DNA of 64,000 bases from Haladaptatus sp. QDMS2 (lineage in GTDB: Archaea > Halobacteriota > Halobacteria > Halobacteriales > Halococcaceae): NCBI RefSeq assembly GCF_029338295.1, contig NZ_CP119791.1:496001-560000 (forward strand), written 5' to 3'. The translations under genes were made by a program, and so were the position numbers. The notes under the pieces were generated by a model that saw only the letters and a program-made list of their open reading frames with translations, was not told the origin of the DNA and did no database searches. The stretch's first letter is position 1; the number at the start of each line of letters is the position of its first letter. Shown here piece by piece: positions 25,693-34,146 of this stretch.

Positions 25693-25961
25693 ATTCCGCT
25701 GACCGTCGACCGATAGGCCTTGATTTCTTCGTGGGCCTGCTCGATGGCGGCTTTCTGTTCTGCATCGACGCTGGCTTTTATCTCGTGCAGGGCATTTTCG
25801 ATACGCGCCAGCCGCCCGTGGTCCGGGCCGCGGGTCTGTGTGGCGAACTTCCCGACCTGTTCTGCGAGGCCGGCCAGTCGCTCGCTCACTGCCTCGTCGT
25901 CTACGTCCTCGGCGATTCCTGCCAGTTGTTCGCTCGCCGTTTTGAGATGCTCTCGGCTCAT
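25689..25961 (-). CDS. Small acidic helical protein, unknown function
   Basis: 90 aa, nearly all helical: MSREHLKTASEQLAGIAEDV and EQKAAIEQAHEEIKAY. Typical of short haloarchaeal helical proteins of unknown role. The ATG at 25961 was chosen over a longer frame beginning at 25988. Its stop overlaps the stop of the converging upstream gene by 3 nt. Confidence 0.7.
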   Translation of the reverse strand: MSREHLKTASEQLAGIAEDVDDEAVSERLAGLAEQVGKFATQTRGPDHGRLARIENALHEIKASVDAEQKAAIEQAHEEIKAYRSTVSGI

Positions 25962-25999
25962 AATCGATAGTTTGGAAGAGGGGAACAAAAAAGCGTGCC

Positions 26000-26398
26000 T
26001 TACTCGGAGAGGGGCACCGCGACGACGGGGCGTTCCGAACTCAGGAGGATGTCCTGTGCGTTCGACCCGAAGACGACCTTTCCGGTCGGACTGCGCTTGC
26101 GGATGCCGATGACGATTTCGTTTACGTCCTTGTCCGCAGCGAATTTCTGGATGTCTTCTGCGGCCGTGTTGCCCCGGACGAGCTGGTGGGTCTCGACCGT
26201 CACGCTGTCGCTGAGGGTGTCCTCTACGTACTCGATGGCGTCGCGTCCGGCGAACACGTCTTTGTCGTCGGTGTCGTCACCACCGACTAGCGAGTTGACG
26301 ACGTACACCACGTCGCCGTCTGTTGCCCGGGTTTCGAGATACTCGACGAGCGATTCGCTCGTTTTGACGTCGTTGGTGGCGACGAGAAATCGAACCAT
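26000..26398 (-). CDS. Universal stress protein (short, UspA-like)
   Basis: 132 aa. MVRFLVATNDVKTSESLVEY opens the fold and GIRKRSPTGKVVFGSNAQDILL replaces the usual GxxGx9GS/T loop: SPTGKVVFGSNAQ retains the glycine and the small-residue phosphate contacts. Nucleotide binding is plausible. A TTTATAA TATA box sits 26 nt before the ATG. Confidence 0.85.
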   Translation of the reverse strand: MVRFLVATNDVKTSESLVEYLETRATDGDVVYVVNSLVGGDDTDDKDVFAGRDAIEYVEDTLSDSVTVETHQLVRGNTAAEDIQKFAADKDVNEIVIGIRKRSPTGKVVFGSNAQDILLSSERPVVAVPLSE

Positions 26399-26420
26399 GA
26401 CAGGAAATTGGGGGTAGAGA

Positions 26421-26427
26421 TTATAAA
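26421..26427 (-). promoter_or_regulatory. TATA box of the 26000-26398 USP gene
   Basis: Minus-strand TTTATAA centred 26 nt from the ATG at 26398. Confidence 0.55.
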
Positions 26428-26527
26428 GGTGTCCGACCGGGTATCTCCCCGTCTCAGCCACACATGCCCGTCGGTACCACCCTTCGACGCCGACTCCCTC
26501 CGTCGAACCCGCGCTCTGAGGGAATTA

Positions 26528-26533
26528 TTTATC
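26528..26533 (+). promoter_or_regulatory. TATA box of the ATP-grasp gene
   Basis: TTTATC centred about 26 nt before the ATG at 26556. Confidence 0.5.
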
Positions 26534-26555
26534 GCTGGCCCGAGTCGGGTGGCGT

Positions 26556-27866
26556 ATGGACTCGAAGAAGTTCCTCTTTTGTTCGCTCGATGCGGCCCTC
26601 ATCGGAGACACCGCCTGGCAGGTCGCCCAGGAGGGCCACGACGTAAAGTACTACATCGAAACCGAGGAAGACCGCGAAATTGCAGACGGCTTCGTCGAGA
26701 AGACCGACGACTGGCGGGCAGAAATCGACTGGGCCGACGTCATCATCTTCGACGACATCTGGGTCGGTTCAGACGTGGGAACCGGAGAACTCGCCCAGGA
26801 ACTGCGCGAGCAGGGCAAGGCCGTCGTCGGCGGGACGCCGAACACAGACCGCCTCGAAGCCGACCGGGGCTACGCGATGGAGATTCTCAAAGAACACGAC
26901 GTGAACACTATCCAGCATCGTGAATTTTCGGATTTCGACGCCGGAATCGAGTACATCCACGAGAATCCCGGCCCGTACGTCATCAAACCGCTCGGCGAGG
27001 TGCAGAACGTCAAACGACTGCTCTACGTGGGCCGCGAAGACGACGGCAGCGACGTCGTGGACGTGCTTCGCGCCTACAAGAAGGCGTGGGGCCACCGCAT
27101 GAAGGGCTTTCAGCTACAACGACGGGTCTCGGGCGTCGAAATCGCCGTCTGTGGCTTCTTTAACGGGAACAAATTCATCGAACCGATCAACTTCAACTTC
27201 GAGCACAAGAAACTCTTTCCAGGCAACATCGGCCCCTCGACCGGCGAGATGGGGACGTCGATGTTCTGGACCGCTCGCAACAAACTGTTCCGCGAGACGC
27301 TCGGCCGCCTCGAAGAGTGGCTCGCTGAGGAGGGCTACGTCGGGAGCATCGACATCAACTGCATCGTCAACAGTTCAGGCATCTACCCGCTCGAGTTCAC
27401 GCCGCGCTTTGGCTACCCGACCATCGTCCTGCAAGAGGAATCGTTCAAGACGCCGACCGGTGAGTTCTTCTACAAACTCGCACACGGCGAGGACCCCGAA
27501 CTGAAGGTCCACAACGGCTACCAGATTGCCGTTCGCATCTGCGTGCCGCCGTTCCCGTTCGACGACGACAAGACGTTCGACGAGAACTCGCGCAACGCGG
27601 CCATCGTCTTCGAGACCGACGACCGCGACGGCATCCACATCGAGGACACGAAGAAGGTAAACGGCCAGTGGCGCGTCGCGGGCACCTCGGGTATCGCCAT
27701 CATCGCCACCGGCAAGGGACCGACGATGCAGAAGGCCCAGGAGAAAGCCTACGACCGCATCGAGAACATCATTATTCCGAATCTATACTACCGTGACGAC
27801 ATCGGCGAACGCTGGATCGAGGGCGACAACGACCGCCTGCTCGCGTGGGGCTACCTCGGACCCTGA
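26556..27866 (+). CDS. PurD-like ATP-grasp protein
   Basis: 436 aa. The layout follows phosphoribosylamine-glycine ligase-type ATP-grasp enzymes: an N-terminal preATP-grasp domain, then YVIKPLGEVQNVKRLLYVG (ATP-binding Lys), QLQRRVSGVEIAVCGFFNG, the metal/ATP segment GSIDINCIVNSSGIYPLEFTPRFGYP (about 268-293) and a C-terminal domain. It lacks the usual PurD substrate start (VLVVGSGGREH-type) and instead begins SKKFLFCSLDAALIGD, so it probably joins a different carboxylate and amine. Substrate unknown. Confidence 0.8.
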   Translation: MDSKKFLFCSLDAALIGDTAWQVAQEGHDVKYYIETEEDREIADGFVEKTDDWRAEIDWADVIIFDDIWVGSDVGTGELAQELREQGKAVVGGTPNTDRLEADRGYAMEILKEHDVNTIQHREFSDFDAGIEYIHENPGPYVIKPLGEVQNVKRLLYVGREDDGSDVVDVLRAYKKAWGHRMKGFQLQRRVSGVEIAVCGFFNGNKFIEPINFNFEHKKLFPGNIGPSTGEMGTSMFWTARNKLFRETLGRLEEWLAEEGYVGSIDINCIVNSSGIYPLEFTPRFGYPTIVLQEESFKTPTGEFFYKLAHGEDPELKVHNGYQIAVRICVPPFPFDDDKTFDENSRNAAIVFETDDRDGIHIEDTKKVNGQWRVAGTSGIAIIATGKGPTMQKAQEKAYDRIENIIIPNLYYRDDIGERWIEGDNDRLLAWGYLGP

Positions 27867-28228
27867 ACGGCCCTCCACTACGTCGCGCCGGTAGCGAAGA
27901 ATTGCACGAGGGCCTGGCCACCTTCGATGAGTCCGACGGGGGAAGCCGCTGACGACCAGTTTCGCAGTGTCGCCGCCGATACTACGCCAGCGGTCGTCGG
28001 GATACGGTTCGAGAGAAACCACACTCAATAGTTCCAGGAAACATTCCATTAATGTGAGGGGGTCGTTCGTTTTGTCCCCACGGGTCACTCGAAAATCCCA
28101 GCAGTAAGCGTTCCGCGCTCTGTCGAGACTGCCGCTGGTTCACTGACGTGCCCAACTGGTTGGGGTATTTTCGCAGACCGCGCAAACCCCTATTACTGCA
28201 CCAATCGTCAATTCAGTTATCGTTCCGC
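27867..28228. other. Intergenic region with no supported gene
   Basis: 362 nt. A 34-codon frame (27927-28031, MSPTGEAADDQFRSVAADTT...) is the only candidate and has no recognisable box or homology cue. GGCCCTC (27870-27876) and GAGGGCC (27909-27915) could pair as a weak hairpin after the ATP-grasp gene. Nothing else is seen. Confidence 0.4.
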
Positions 28229-29179
28229 ATGGTACACCGTGAGTCCCTCGCCAAAAGTAAGGCCATCCACCGCCGGACTGGCAAGACGTTCTACTACGCG
28301 ACGAAGCTACTGCCAAAGCGCATTCGTCACGCCACCTACGTCCTGTACGCCTTCTTCCGCATTGCGGACGAAGTCGTGGACAGTGCGAACGACCTGAGTC
28401 CCGCCGCCCAGCGCGAGCGCCTCGAAACCCTCCGCGATGAGGCACTCGGTCGCAAGCCGACCGAAGAACCTGTGTTGCTCGCCTTCCGGGACCTCTGTGA
28501 CGAGTACGACATCCCGGACGAGGAAGTCGTGGCGTTCGTCGACGCCATGCTCGCAGACATCGAGAAAGACCGGTACGAAACGTACGAGGAACTCGAAGGT
28601 TACATGCGCGGGTCGGCCGCGGCGGTCGGCCGGATGATGACCTGCGTGATGCAACCGGACGAACCAGAGCGGGCACTACCACACGCGACCAAACTCGGTG
28701 AGGCGTTCCAACTCACCAATTTCCTGCGCGACGTGGGCGAGGACGTCGTCGACCGCGACCGCATTTACCTCCCGCTCTCTACCCTCGAATCGTTCGGCGT
28801 GACCGAACAGCAAATCGAGGAACTCGAGTTCACTGATGGACTTGAGAAGGCTATGTCCTTCGAACTGAATCGTGCGGAGGAACTCTACCGCGAGGGCGTG
28901 GCGGGGATTCGCTACCTGCCCGAGGACAGCCAGTTCGCCATCCTCCTCTCGGCGATTCTCTACGCGGACCACCACCGCCTCATTCGCGCACAGGGGATGG
29001 ACACGCTCTCGAAGACACCGTCTATCAGCGCCGCCCGCAAACTCCGCCTCATCGCCGAGACGCGCTGGGCGTGGCTCTGGAACTCTGACCCCGAGGCAGT
29101 CTTCGAGAAGGTGAGCGTCGCGGGAACCACGACCAGCAGACCGCCGGAACCGACCGGGACGCCGACGCAGGCCCGGTAA
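28229..29179 (+). CDS. crtB: Phytoene/squalene synthase family protein (phytoene synthase)
   Basis: 316 aa. Condenses two geranylgeranyl diphosphates to phytoene, the first step to lycopene and bacterioruberin. First Asp-rich motif RIADEVVDSAND (about 47-58), second LRDVGEDVVDRDRIYLP (about 169-185) and YMRGSAAAVG are diagnostic of trans-isoprenyl head-to-head synthases. The ATG at 28229 removes 27 weakly protein-like upstream codons. It converges on cruF of the crtD-lyeJ-cruF operon, the stops touching. Confidence 0.92.
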   Translation: MVHRESLAKSKAIHRRTGKTFYYATKLLPKRIRHATYVLYAFFRIADEVVDSANDLSPAAQRERLETLRDEALGRKPTEEPVLLAFRDLCDEYDIPDEEVVAFVDAMLADIEKDRYETYEELEGYMRGSAAAVGRMMTCVMQPDEPERALPHATKLGEAFQLTNFLRDVGEDVVDRDRIYLPLSTLESFGVTEQQIEELEFTDGLEKAMSFELNRAEELYREGVAGIRYLPEDSQFAILLSAILYADHHRLIRAQGMDTLSKTPSISAARKLRLIAETRWAWLWNSDPEAVFEKVSVAGTTTSRPPEPTGTPTQAR

Positions 29180-30034
29180 TCAGCTACTTTTCGTCCACCG
29201 ATTGAACGCAGGTGGCCCGACCACGAAGTCGAAGCGGTCGAGTCGCATCAAGACCACTGCGAACCCGACCGCGAGCGCCGCGGGAATCCAGTTACCGAAG
29301 TAGCCGTTTATGACGCCCCAGAGAATGGCGAAGCTCACGAGATCGTCGAGCATGAACGAACATCTGTCGAGGCGTGCGCGGACGCCAGCGGCGTCGAAGC
29401 CCAGGTCGACGAGCGTCATTGCCACCGTTGCGGAGAACACCCAGCCGAGGTAGTTAGAGACGGGCACGTCGTAGTACGCACCGCCGTCTGCATATGCCCA
29501 GAAGCCGAGGTCCACTGCGGCGGGGTCCAACACGAGGTCCATCACGAGCACGAGGGCAATGCCGGTGAGCACGCGGCGAAGCCGCGAGGTGGCACGCGGG
29601 CCGAGCAGGAGCAACCCGAGCAGATAGCCGTTGAGCAGCAAGGGGAAGTAGAAGATGGGCAGGGCGAGGGGGACCTCTCCGAACAGCATCGGACCGAGGG
29701 CGAGTTGGTAGGAGAACTCGCCGTAGGGAAGGCCGGTTCGCACGCCGACCAGTTCGATTGCGTAGGTGAACGTCGCGAGCGCGAGCAGTGCGGTGGCCGC
29801 CCGGCGCGTTACGAGCGGCATGAGACCGGCGATGAGCGGCAGGCGCATGACGAACGTCGCCGCGACGAGCAAGAACGGGTTCAGGGCGAGTTCCGACGGG
29901 ACGTATCCCTCGCTGCCGAGAATCAGGAGCACGGTTCCAACGAGGGGAAAGACGACGGCGATGGTGAAACGGTTGTGGTGGACCAGCGAATCGAGGCGGT
30001 CGGAGACGGTCCGGCGGGGCTGCTCAGAAGCCAT
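29180..30034 (-). CDS. cruF: Bisanhydrobacterioruberin hydratase CruF-like membrane protein
   Basis: 284 aa with about eight membrane helices. It has the conserved LVGVRTGLPYGEFSY and VMDLVLDPAAVDLGFW segments of CruF/carotenoid biosynthesis membrane proteins. By family it adds water at the C1/C2 end of carotenoids; in Haloarcula japonica CruF hydrates the C50 precursor to bacterioruberin. It overlaps lyeJ by 11 nt and closes the operon. Confidence 0.88.
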   Translation of the reverse strand: MASEQPRRTVSDRLDSLVHHNRFTIAVVFPLVGTVLLILGSEGYVPSELALNPFLLVAATFVMRLPLIAGLMPLVTRRAATALLALATFTYAIELVGVRTGLPYGEFSYQLALGPMLFGEVPLALPIFYFPLLLNGYLLGLLLLGPRATSRLRRVLTGIALVLVMDLVLDPAAVDLGFWAYADGGAYYDVPVSNYLGWVFSATVAMTLVDLGFDAAGVRARLDRCSFMLDDLVSFAILWGVINGYFGNWIPAALAVGFAVVLMRLDRFDFVVGPPAFNRWTKSS

Positions 30035-30920
30035 TTACGAACCTCCAGAGGCCGCCGAAGGTCAAGACCATGCCGACGACGGTGTTGACCGCCGGATACC
30101 ACCAGTACGCCTCCTCAACGCCCACGTCCGACGCGACGATGCCGAAGACGAGCAGCGGGTAGACGACGAGCAGTGCGCCGAGCAGGGGGTGGACGAGGGC
30201 GAAGGCGACGGCTGCCGCGAACCAGCAGGCCGCACAGTAGACGTAGGTCCGCCGAGCGCCGAGTGCGGTCGCAGTCGTGCGAATTCCGGCGGACCGGTCC
30301 GGTTCGATGTCTGGAATCGCAGAGAACGTGTGCATTCCCATCGTCCAGAGCCACCCGCCGACGATGGCGAGCGTCGGTGGCAGTTCACCCGCGAGAGTGA
30401 CGTACGCGATGACCGCCGGCAGGATGTAGAGGCCGTTCGAGACGGAGTCGAGCAGCGGCGTCGTCTTGAACCGGAACGGTGGCGCACTGTACTCTATCGC
30501 GAGGAAGTAGTAGACGGCAAACACCCCGAGAGCGACCGCCGGCAGGAATGGCACGAATGCGAGGCCGAGCAACCCGGAGACGAGGATGACCGCGAGCGCG
30601 GTTCGGTTCCCCGAATAGCGAACCTCTTTGTCCGCTTTCTTCGGGTTCTCCGTGTCCACGTCGCGGTCGAAGATGTCGTTTACGCCGTACAGAAAGACGT
30701 TCGCCGGGACGAGGAAGTACAGAAAGAGGGCGATTGCGACCGGTGAGAGCAACGCGCCGAGTGAGTCCGCGCCGTAGGCCGCCCCCACGATGACCGGGCC
30801 GGCGAGGTAGAACCAGAAGCGTGGCCGCGACAGGCGAAGCAGGTAGCCACTCAGCGTGCTTTCTGTTGGAAGGAGGCCAGCGAGTACGGTTGTCGCTCCC
30901 GAGAACGTGGGTGTCCTCAT
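30024..30920 (-). CDS. lyeJ: UbiA-family prenyltransferase, lycopene elongase/1,2-hydratase LyeJ-like
   Basis: 298 aa with about nine membrane helices. First Asp-rich motif NDIFDRDVDTENPKK (about 83) and second DIEPDRSAGIRTTA (about 204) are those of UbiA-type prenyltransferases. Position between crtD and cruF matches the Haloarcula japonica operon, where LyeJ adds C5 units to both ends of lycopene and hydrates them. Its start ATG overlaps the crtD stop (ATGA); its 3' end overlaps cruF by 11 nt. Confidence 0.9.
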   Translation of the reverse strand: MRTPTFSGATTVLAGLLPTESTLSGYLLRLSRPRFWFYLAGPVIVGAAYGADSLGALLSPVAIALFLYFLVPANVFLYGVNDIFDRDVDTENPKKADKEVRYSGNRTALAVILVSGLLGLAFVPFLPAVALGVFAVYYFLAIEYSAPPFRFKTTPLLDSVSNGLYILPAVIAYVTLAGELPPTLAIVGGWLWTMGMHTFSAIPDIEPDRSAGIRTTATALGARRTYVYCAACWFAAAVAFALVHPLLGALLVVYPLLVFGIVASDVGVEEAYWWYPAVNTVVGMVLTFGGLWRFVNGF

Positions 30921-32404
30921 AACGTCGAATCGTGGATGACGGCGTTCGCGGCGTGCTCGCCGCTGATGAGGCACATCGGAACGCCGATGCCGGGGGTGGT
31001 GAACGACCCGGTGAAGTAGAGGCCGTCTACCTTCTTCGAACGGTGTGGCGGTCGCAGCAGGGCCGTCTGTCGGAGGGTGTGAGCGAGGCCGAGGGCCGAC
31101 CCCTGCGTGCTGTTGTAACGCGTCGCGAAGTCGCGCACGCAGAACGATTTCTCGAAGACGATGCGTTCGTGGAGGTCCACGCCGGTGTTCTTCGCGATGT
31201 CGTCGAGAATCTTCGCCCGGTACTGGCGGCGAAGTTTCGGCGTGTCGGTGAGGCCCGCCGCGATGGGCACGAGCGCGAAGAGGTTGCTGTGGCCCTCCGG
31301 GGCGACGGTGTCGTCGGTTTTCGAGGGGACACAGAGGTAGTACGCCGGATTGTCGGGCCACGCGGGTCGGTCGAAAATTTGCTCGAAGTGCGGGTCCCAG
31401 TCTTCGGGGAGGACGAGCGTGTGGTGGGCCAATTCGTCTACGTCGCCTTCGACGCCGAGGTAGAGCAAGAACGCGGAGGGGGCGTACGTGCGCTCGTTCC
31501 AGTACTCCTTCGAGTACTGGCGTTCGTGTTTCGGCAGGAGGTCCTGTTCGGTGTGGGCGTAGTCCGCGTCAGAGACCACGAGGTCGGGGTGGTACTCGCC
31601 CTGTGTCGTCTCGACGAGGAATCCCTCGCGGCGTCGGGTGACCTCGGTCACTTCGCAGTCGGTGACGAATTTGACGCCGAGTTCTTCTGCGAGTTCGACC
31701 ATGCCGTCTATCACGGCCCCGATGCCGCTCTCTGGGTAGTACACGCCGAGGTTGAAATCGACGTGGCTCATCATGTTGTAGAGCGCGGGCGTGTTCTTCG
31801 GCGACCCCCCGAGGAACACGAGCGTGTACTGCATAATCTGCTGGAGTTTCGGGTTCTCGAAGTAGTCCTCGACGTGGCCCTGCATCGACCCGATGAGGTT
31901 GAGGCCGATTGGCGCGGCTTTCAGCACCGAGGGGTCCACCCAGTCGCGCAGGCGTGGGCGGTCCTTGTAGACGAACTCGTTCATCGCCACCTCGTAGTTG
32001 CGTTCGCTCTCTTCGAGGTACGCTTCGAGTTTCGCGCCCGCGCCTTCCTCGTAGGACTCGAACACCTCTTTTACCTGCTCGTGGTCGGGCGTGATGTCTA
32101 TCTTGTCGCCGTCTTTGAAGAAAATCCGGTAGTGGGGGTCGAGGCGCTCCAGTTCGTAGTACTCGGAGGGAAGTTTGCCAAAGTGCCGGAAGAACCGCTC
32201 GAAGACGTCGGGCATGAGATACCACGAGGGTCCCATATCGAAGCGAAAACCGTCTGCTTCGAGGCGGCTTGCACGCCCGCCGAGTTGCTCGTTTTTCTCC
32301 AGAACGGTGACCGAAAAGTCGGCGTCAGCGAGATAGCACGCAGTCGAGAGGCCGCCGACACCCCCACCGATGACGACGACAGATTGTCGCGAGGAAGGAC
32401 TCAT
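30917..32404 (-). CDS. crtD: Carotenoid 3,4-desaturase (CrtI/CrtD family)
   Basis: 495 aa. N-terminal dinucleotide motif VVVIGGGVGGLSTACYLA (8-25), then EKNEQLGGRASRLEADGFRFDMGPSWY, a CrtI-family FAD signature. The C-terminal TGSFTTPGIGVPMCLISGEHAA is also typical. The neighbouring lyeJ-cruF suggests the 3,4-desaturase of bacterioruberin synthesis rather than the phytoene desaturase, but the sequence alone does not separate them. The minus-strand TATA-like CTTATGG lies 27 nt before the ATG. Confidence 0.87.
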   Translation of the reverse strand: MSPSSRQSVVVIGGGVGGLSTACYLADADFSVTVLEKNEQLGGRASRLEADGFRFDMGPSWYLMPDVFERFFRHFGKLPSEYYELERLDPHYRIFFKDGDKIDITPDHEQVKEVFESYEEGAGAKLEAYLEESERNYEVAMNEFVYKDRPRLRDWVDPSVLKAAPIGLNLIGSMQGHVEDYFENPKLQQIMQYTLVFLGGSPKNTPALYNMMSHVDFNLGVYYPESGIGAVIDGMVELAEELGVKFVTDCEVTEVTRRREGFLVETTQGEYHPDLVVSDADYAHTEQDLLPKHERQYSKEYWNERTYAPSAFLLYLGVEGDVDELAHHTLVLPEDWDPHFEQIFDRPAWPDNPAYYLCVPSKTDDTVAPEGHSNLFALVPIAAGLTDTPKLRRQYRAKILDDIAKNTGVDLHERIVFEKSFCVRDFATRYNSTQGSALGLAHTLRQTALLRPPHRSKKVDGLYFTGSFTTPGIGVPMCLISGEHAANAVIHDSTL

Positions 32405-32427
32405 GGGATAATCTACATGTCCTACCA

Positions 32428-32434
32428 CCATAAG
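32428..32434 (-). promoter_or_regulatory. TATA box of the crtD-lyeJ-cruF operon
   Basis: Minus-strand CTTATGG, centre 27 nt before the ATG at 32404. Shares an 87-nt divergent gap with the SDR promoter. Confidence 0.45.
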
Positions 32435-32464
32435 GAAGGCCCCCAACGAGACAGGGAAATCGCC

Positions 32465-32470
32465 TTTATC
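32465..32470 (+). promoter_or_regulatory. TATA box of the SDR gene
   Basis: TTTATC, 24-25 nt before the ATG at 32492. Confidence 0.5.
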
Positions 32471-32491
32471 TTCGGGTTCACAAGAATCGGT

Positions 32492-33181
32492 ATGAAGGAG
32501 TACACCGTGGTCGTCACCGGGGCAACCCGTGGCATCGGGCGTGCTGTCGCCCGGACATTTGCAGCCGAGGGAGCACACGTCGTCTGCTGTGGCCGGGATG
32601 CAGACGCGCTCGCCGAACTCGCCACCGACCTCGACGGCCTCGAAGGCGACGTCACCACCCACCGGGCCGACGTGCGCGACGAGTTCGACGTGGAATTCCT
32701 GATGGAGACTGCGGCGCGCATAACCGGCGACATCGACCTCGTGGTGGCGAACGCCGGCGTCTACCACGGCGACCCCGGTCACACGCCACTGGCCGAGGAG
32801 TCCTACGCCGCCTTCGACGACCATCTCCGGACGAACGCTCGCGGCGTGTTCACCACCGTCGTCGAAGCCCTCCCGTATCTCGCTCCCGAGGCTCGAATCC
32901 TCGTTCCCTCCGGTTCTGTCGCCCGGGAGTTCAAACCCGGCTACGGAACCTACGCCATCTCGAAGTCGACGGCCGAGGCCCTCGTCCACGGCTTCGCCGC
33001 CGAACTCGACCACCCCATCGGCATCGTCGACCCCGGCGTGGTCGAAACGGATCTGACGGGTACGGGCCGCGACCCCGCTGACGTGGCTCCGATGTTCCGC
33101 TGGGTGGCCCTCGAATGCCCACCCGAAGACCTGAACGGGCAGGTCGTCGACCTCACGGTCTGGAAACAGGCCACTCGGTGA
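32492..33181 (+). CDS. Short-chain dehydrogenase/reductase (SDR)
   Basis: 229 aa. Cofactor motif TGATRGIGRA (about 9-18), then NAG (about 89-91), active-site Ser in VPSGSVA and YGTYAISKS (Tyr/Lys) make a classical SDR. Substrate unknown. The frame is open far upstream (to 30932), but only antisense to crtD. The ATG at 32492 has a TATA box 24-25 nt upstream. Confidence 0.9.
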   Translation: MKEYTVVVTGATRGIGRAVARTFAAEGAHVVCCGRDADALAELATDLDGLEGDVTTHRADVRDEFDVEFLMETAARITGDIDLVVANAGVYHGDPGHTPLAEESYAAFDDHLRTNARGVFTTVVEALPYLAPEARILVPSGSVAREFKPGYGTYAISKSTAEALVHGFAAELDHPIGIVDPGVVETDLTGTGRDPADVAPMFRWVALECPPEDLNGQVVDLTVWKQATR

Positions 33182-33190
33182 ACCGACGCA

Positions 33191-33198
33191 TTTATTAA
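33191..33198 (+). promoter_or_regulatory. TATA box of the ZIP transporter gene
   Basis: TTTATTAA, centre 26 nt before the ATG at 33221. Confidence 0.6.
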
Positions 33199-33220
33199 TT
33201 CGACTCTCTGCGTTAACAAC

Positions 33221-34054
33221 ATGTCTCAGTCAGCCACGCGTCCCCTCGTCGGGTACGCAGGCGTTCTCGCGTTCGTCGTTCTCTCCGGGCTTGCGGTCAC
33301 CGCGGGGCTCTGGAAGGTCCTCACCATCGGCTGGGTGGCCTTCGTCGCCATGGCCGGCGCGTCGATTCCGGGCAAGCGCGCCGCCGCCTCGAAACACGCC
33401 GGTCGCCTCGTGTGGGGCTACGGCCTCGCCGCGGGGGCGATGGTCACGAGTGCTGCCGTCTTCTTGCTTCCGCAGGCGTTTGGTTTCGACCCAAAAATCG
33501 GCGGATTCGGCGTCGCTGCGGGCATCCTCCTCGGCTTCGCCTCCCACACCGTCGGCCACCGCCTCGCCCACTACGACCTGCCGTTCGACGCGACGACGGC
33601 CCACCTGACGGCCCACTCGCTCACCGCAGGACTCATCATCGGCGTCGTCTACGCCGCACTTCCGGAACTGGGACTCCTGCTCGGCCTCGCTATCGTCTCG
33701 CACAAGGGGCCTGCTGGCTACGCCGCCGCCCGCCGCCTCGCTACGAACGGCAAGTCCACCTCCGTCATCCTGCTCCCTGCCGCGGGCGTCGGCATCACGG
33801 CCATCCTCTCTGGCCTCTTTGCCCTGCCCGAATCTGCGACCCTCAATGCCGCAGTCTTCGGCTTTGCCGCCGGTATCTTCCTCCACATCGCGATGGACTT
33901 CCTGCCCCGGTGTGAGGTCGGCGGGGAAGTCGGCGAAGTCGCGAAACTCACCGACGACGCCCACGCGCTGCTCGACCGGTTGCGGATTCACGCCGTCGTA
34001 AGCACCTCCATCGGGGCATTCGCGGTGTTCGGCGCGTGGCTCGTCGTTGCATAA
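33221..34054 (+). CDS. ZIP-family metal transporter
   Basis: 277 aa with eight membrane helices. The metal-binding helices IV-V are visible as LTAHSLTAGLIIG (His-x-x-x-x-Gly, about 130-142) and VSHKGPAGYAAARRLA (about 160-175). A His-rich stretch HTVGHRLAHYD precedes them. It should import a divalent cation (Zn2+, Fe2+ or Mn2+) across the membrane; specificity is not readable. Confidence 0.87.
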   Translation: MSQSATRPLVGYAGVLAFVVLSGLAVTAGLWKVLTIGWVAFVAMAGASIPGKRAAASKHAGRLVWGYGLAAGAMVTSAAVFLLPQAFGFDPKIGGFGVAAGILLGFASHTVGHRLAHYDLPFDATTAHLTAHSLTAGLIIGVVYAALPELGLLLGLAIVSHKGPAGYAAARRLATNGKSTSVILLPAAGVGITAILSGLFALPESATLNAAVFGFAAGIFLHIAMDFLPRCEVGGEVGEVAKLTDDAHALLDRLRIHAVVSTSIGAFAVFGAWLVVA

Positions 34055-34118
34055 CGCTCCCGACTCCATTCTTTCTCGAGGCGGATTTCATCACGGATAA
34101 TCAGACATACGTGCAACG

Positions 34119-34125
34119 TTAAATA
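34119..34125 (+). promoter_or_regulatory. TATA box of the CPBP-like gene
   Basis: TTAAATA, 25 nt before the ATG at 34147. Confidence 0.5.
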
Positions 34126-34146
34126 CTTAGAATACTAACATGTTGT

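Noticed and set aside
27927-28031. 34-codon ORF MSPTGEAADDQF... as a gene
   Set aside because: No TATA box at the right distance, no motif, only a chance-length frame; kept as a remark for the intergenic region.
30932-32491. Long plus-strand open frame ahead of the SDR
   Set aside because: It lies antisense to crtD, whose CrtI motifs are clear. Only the part from the ATG at 32492 has SDR motifs and a TATA box.
32405-33013. Long N-terminal extension of crtD
   Set aside because: The extension would lie antisense to the SDR and has no protein-like motif before MSPSSRQ at 32404, which starts the FAD-binding signature.
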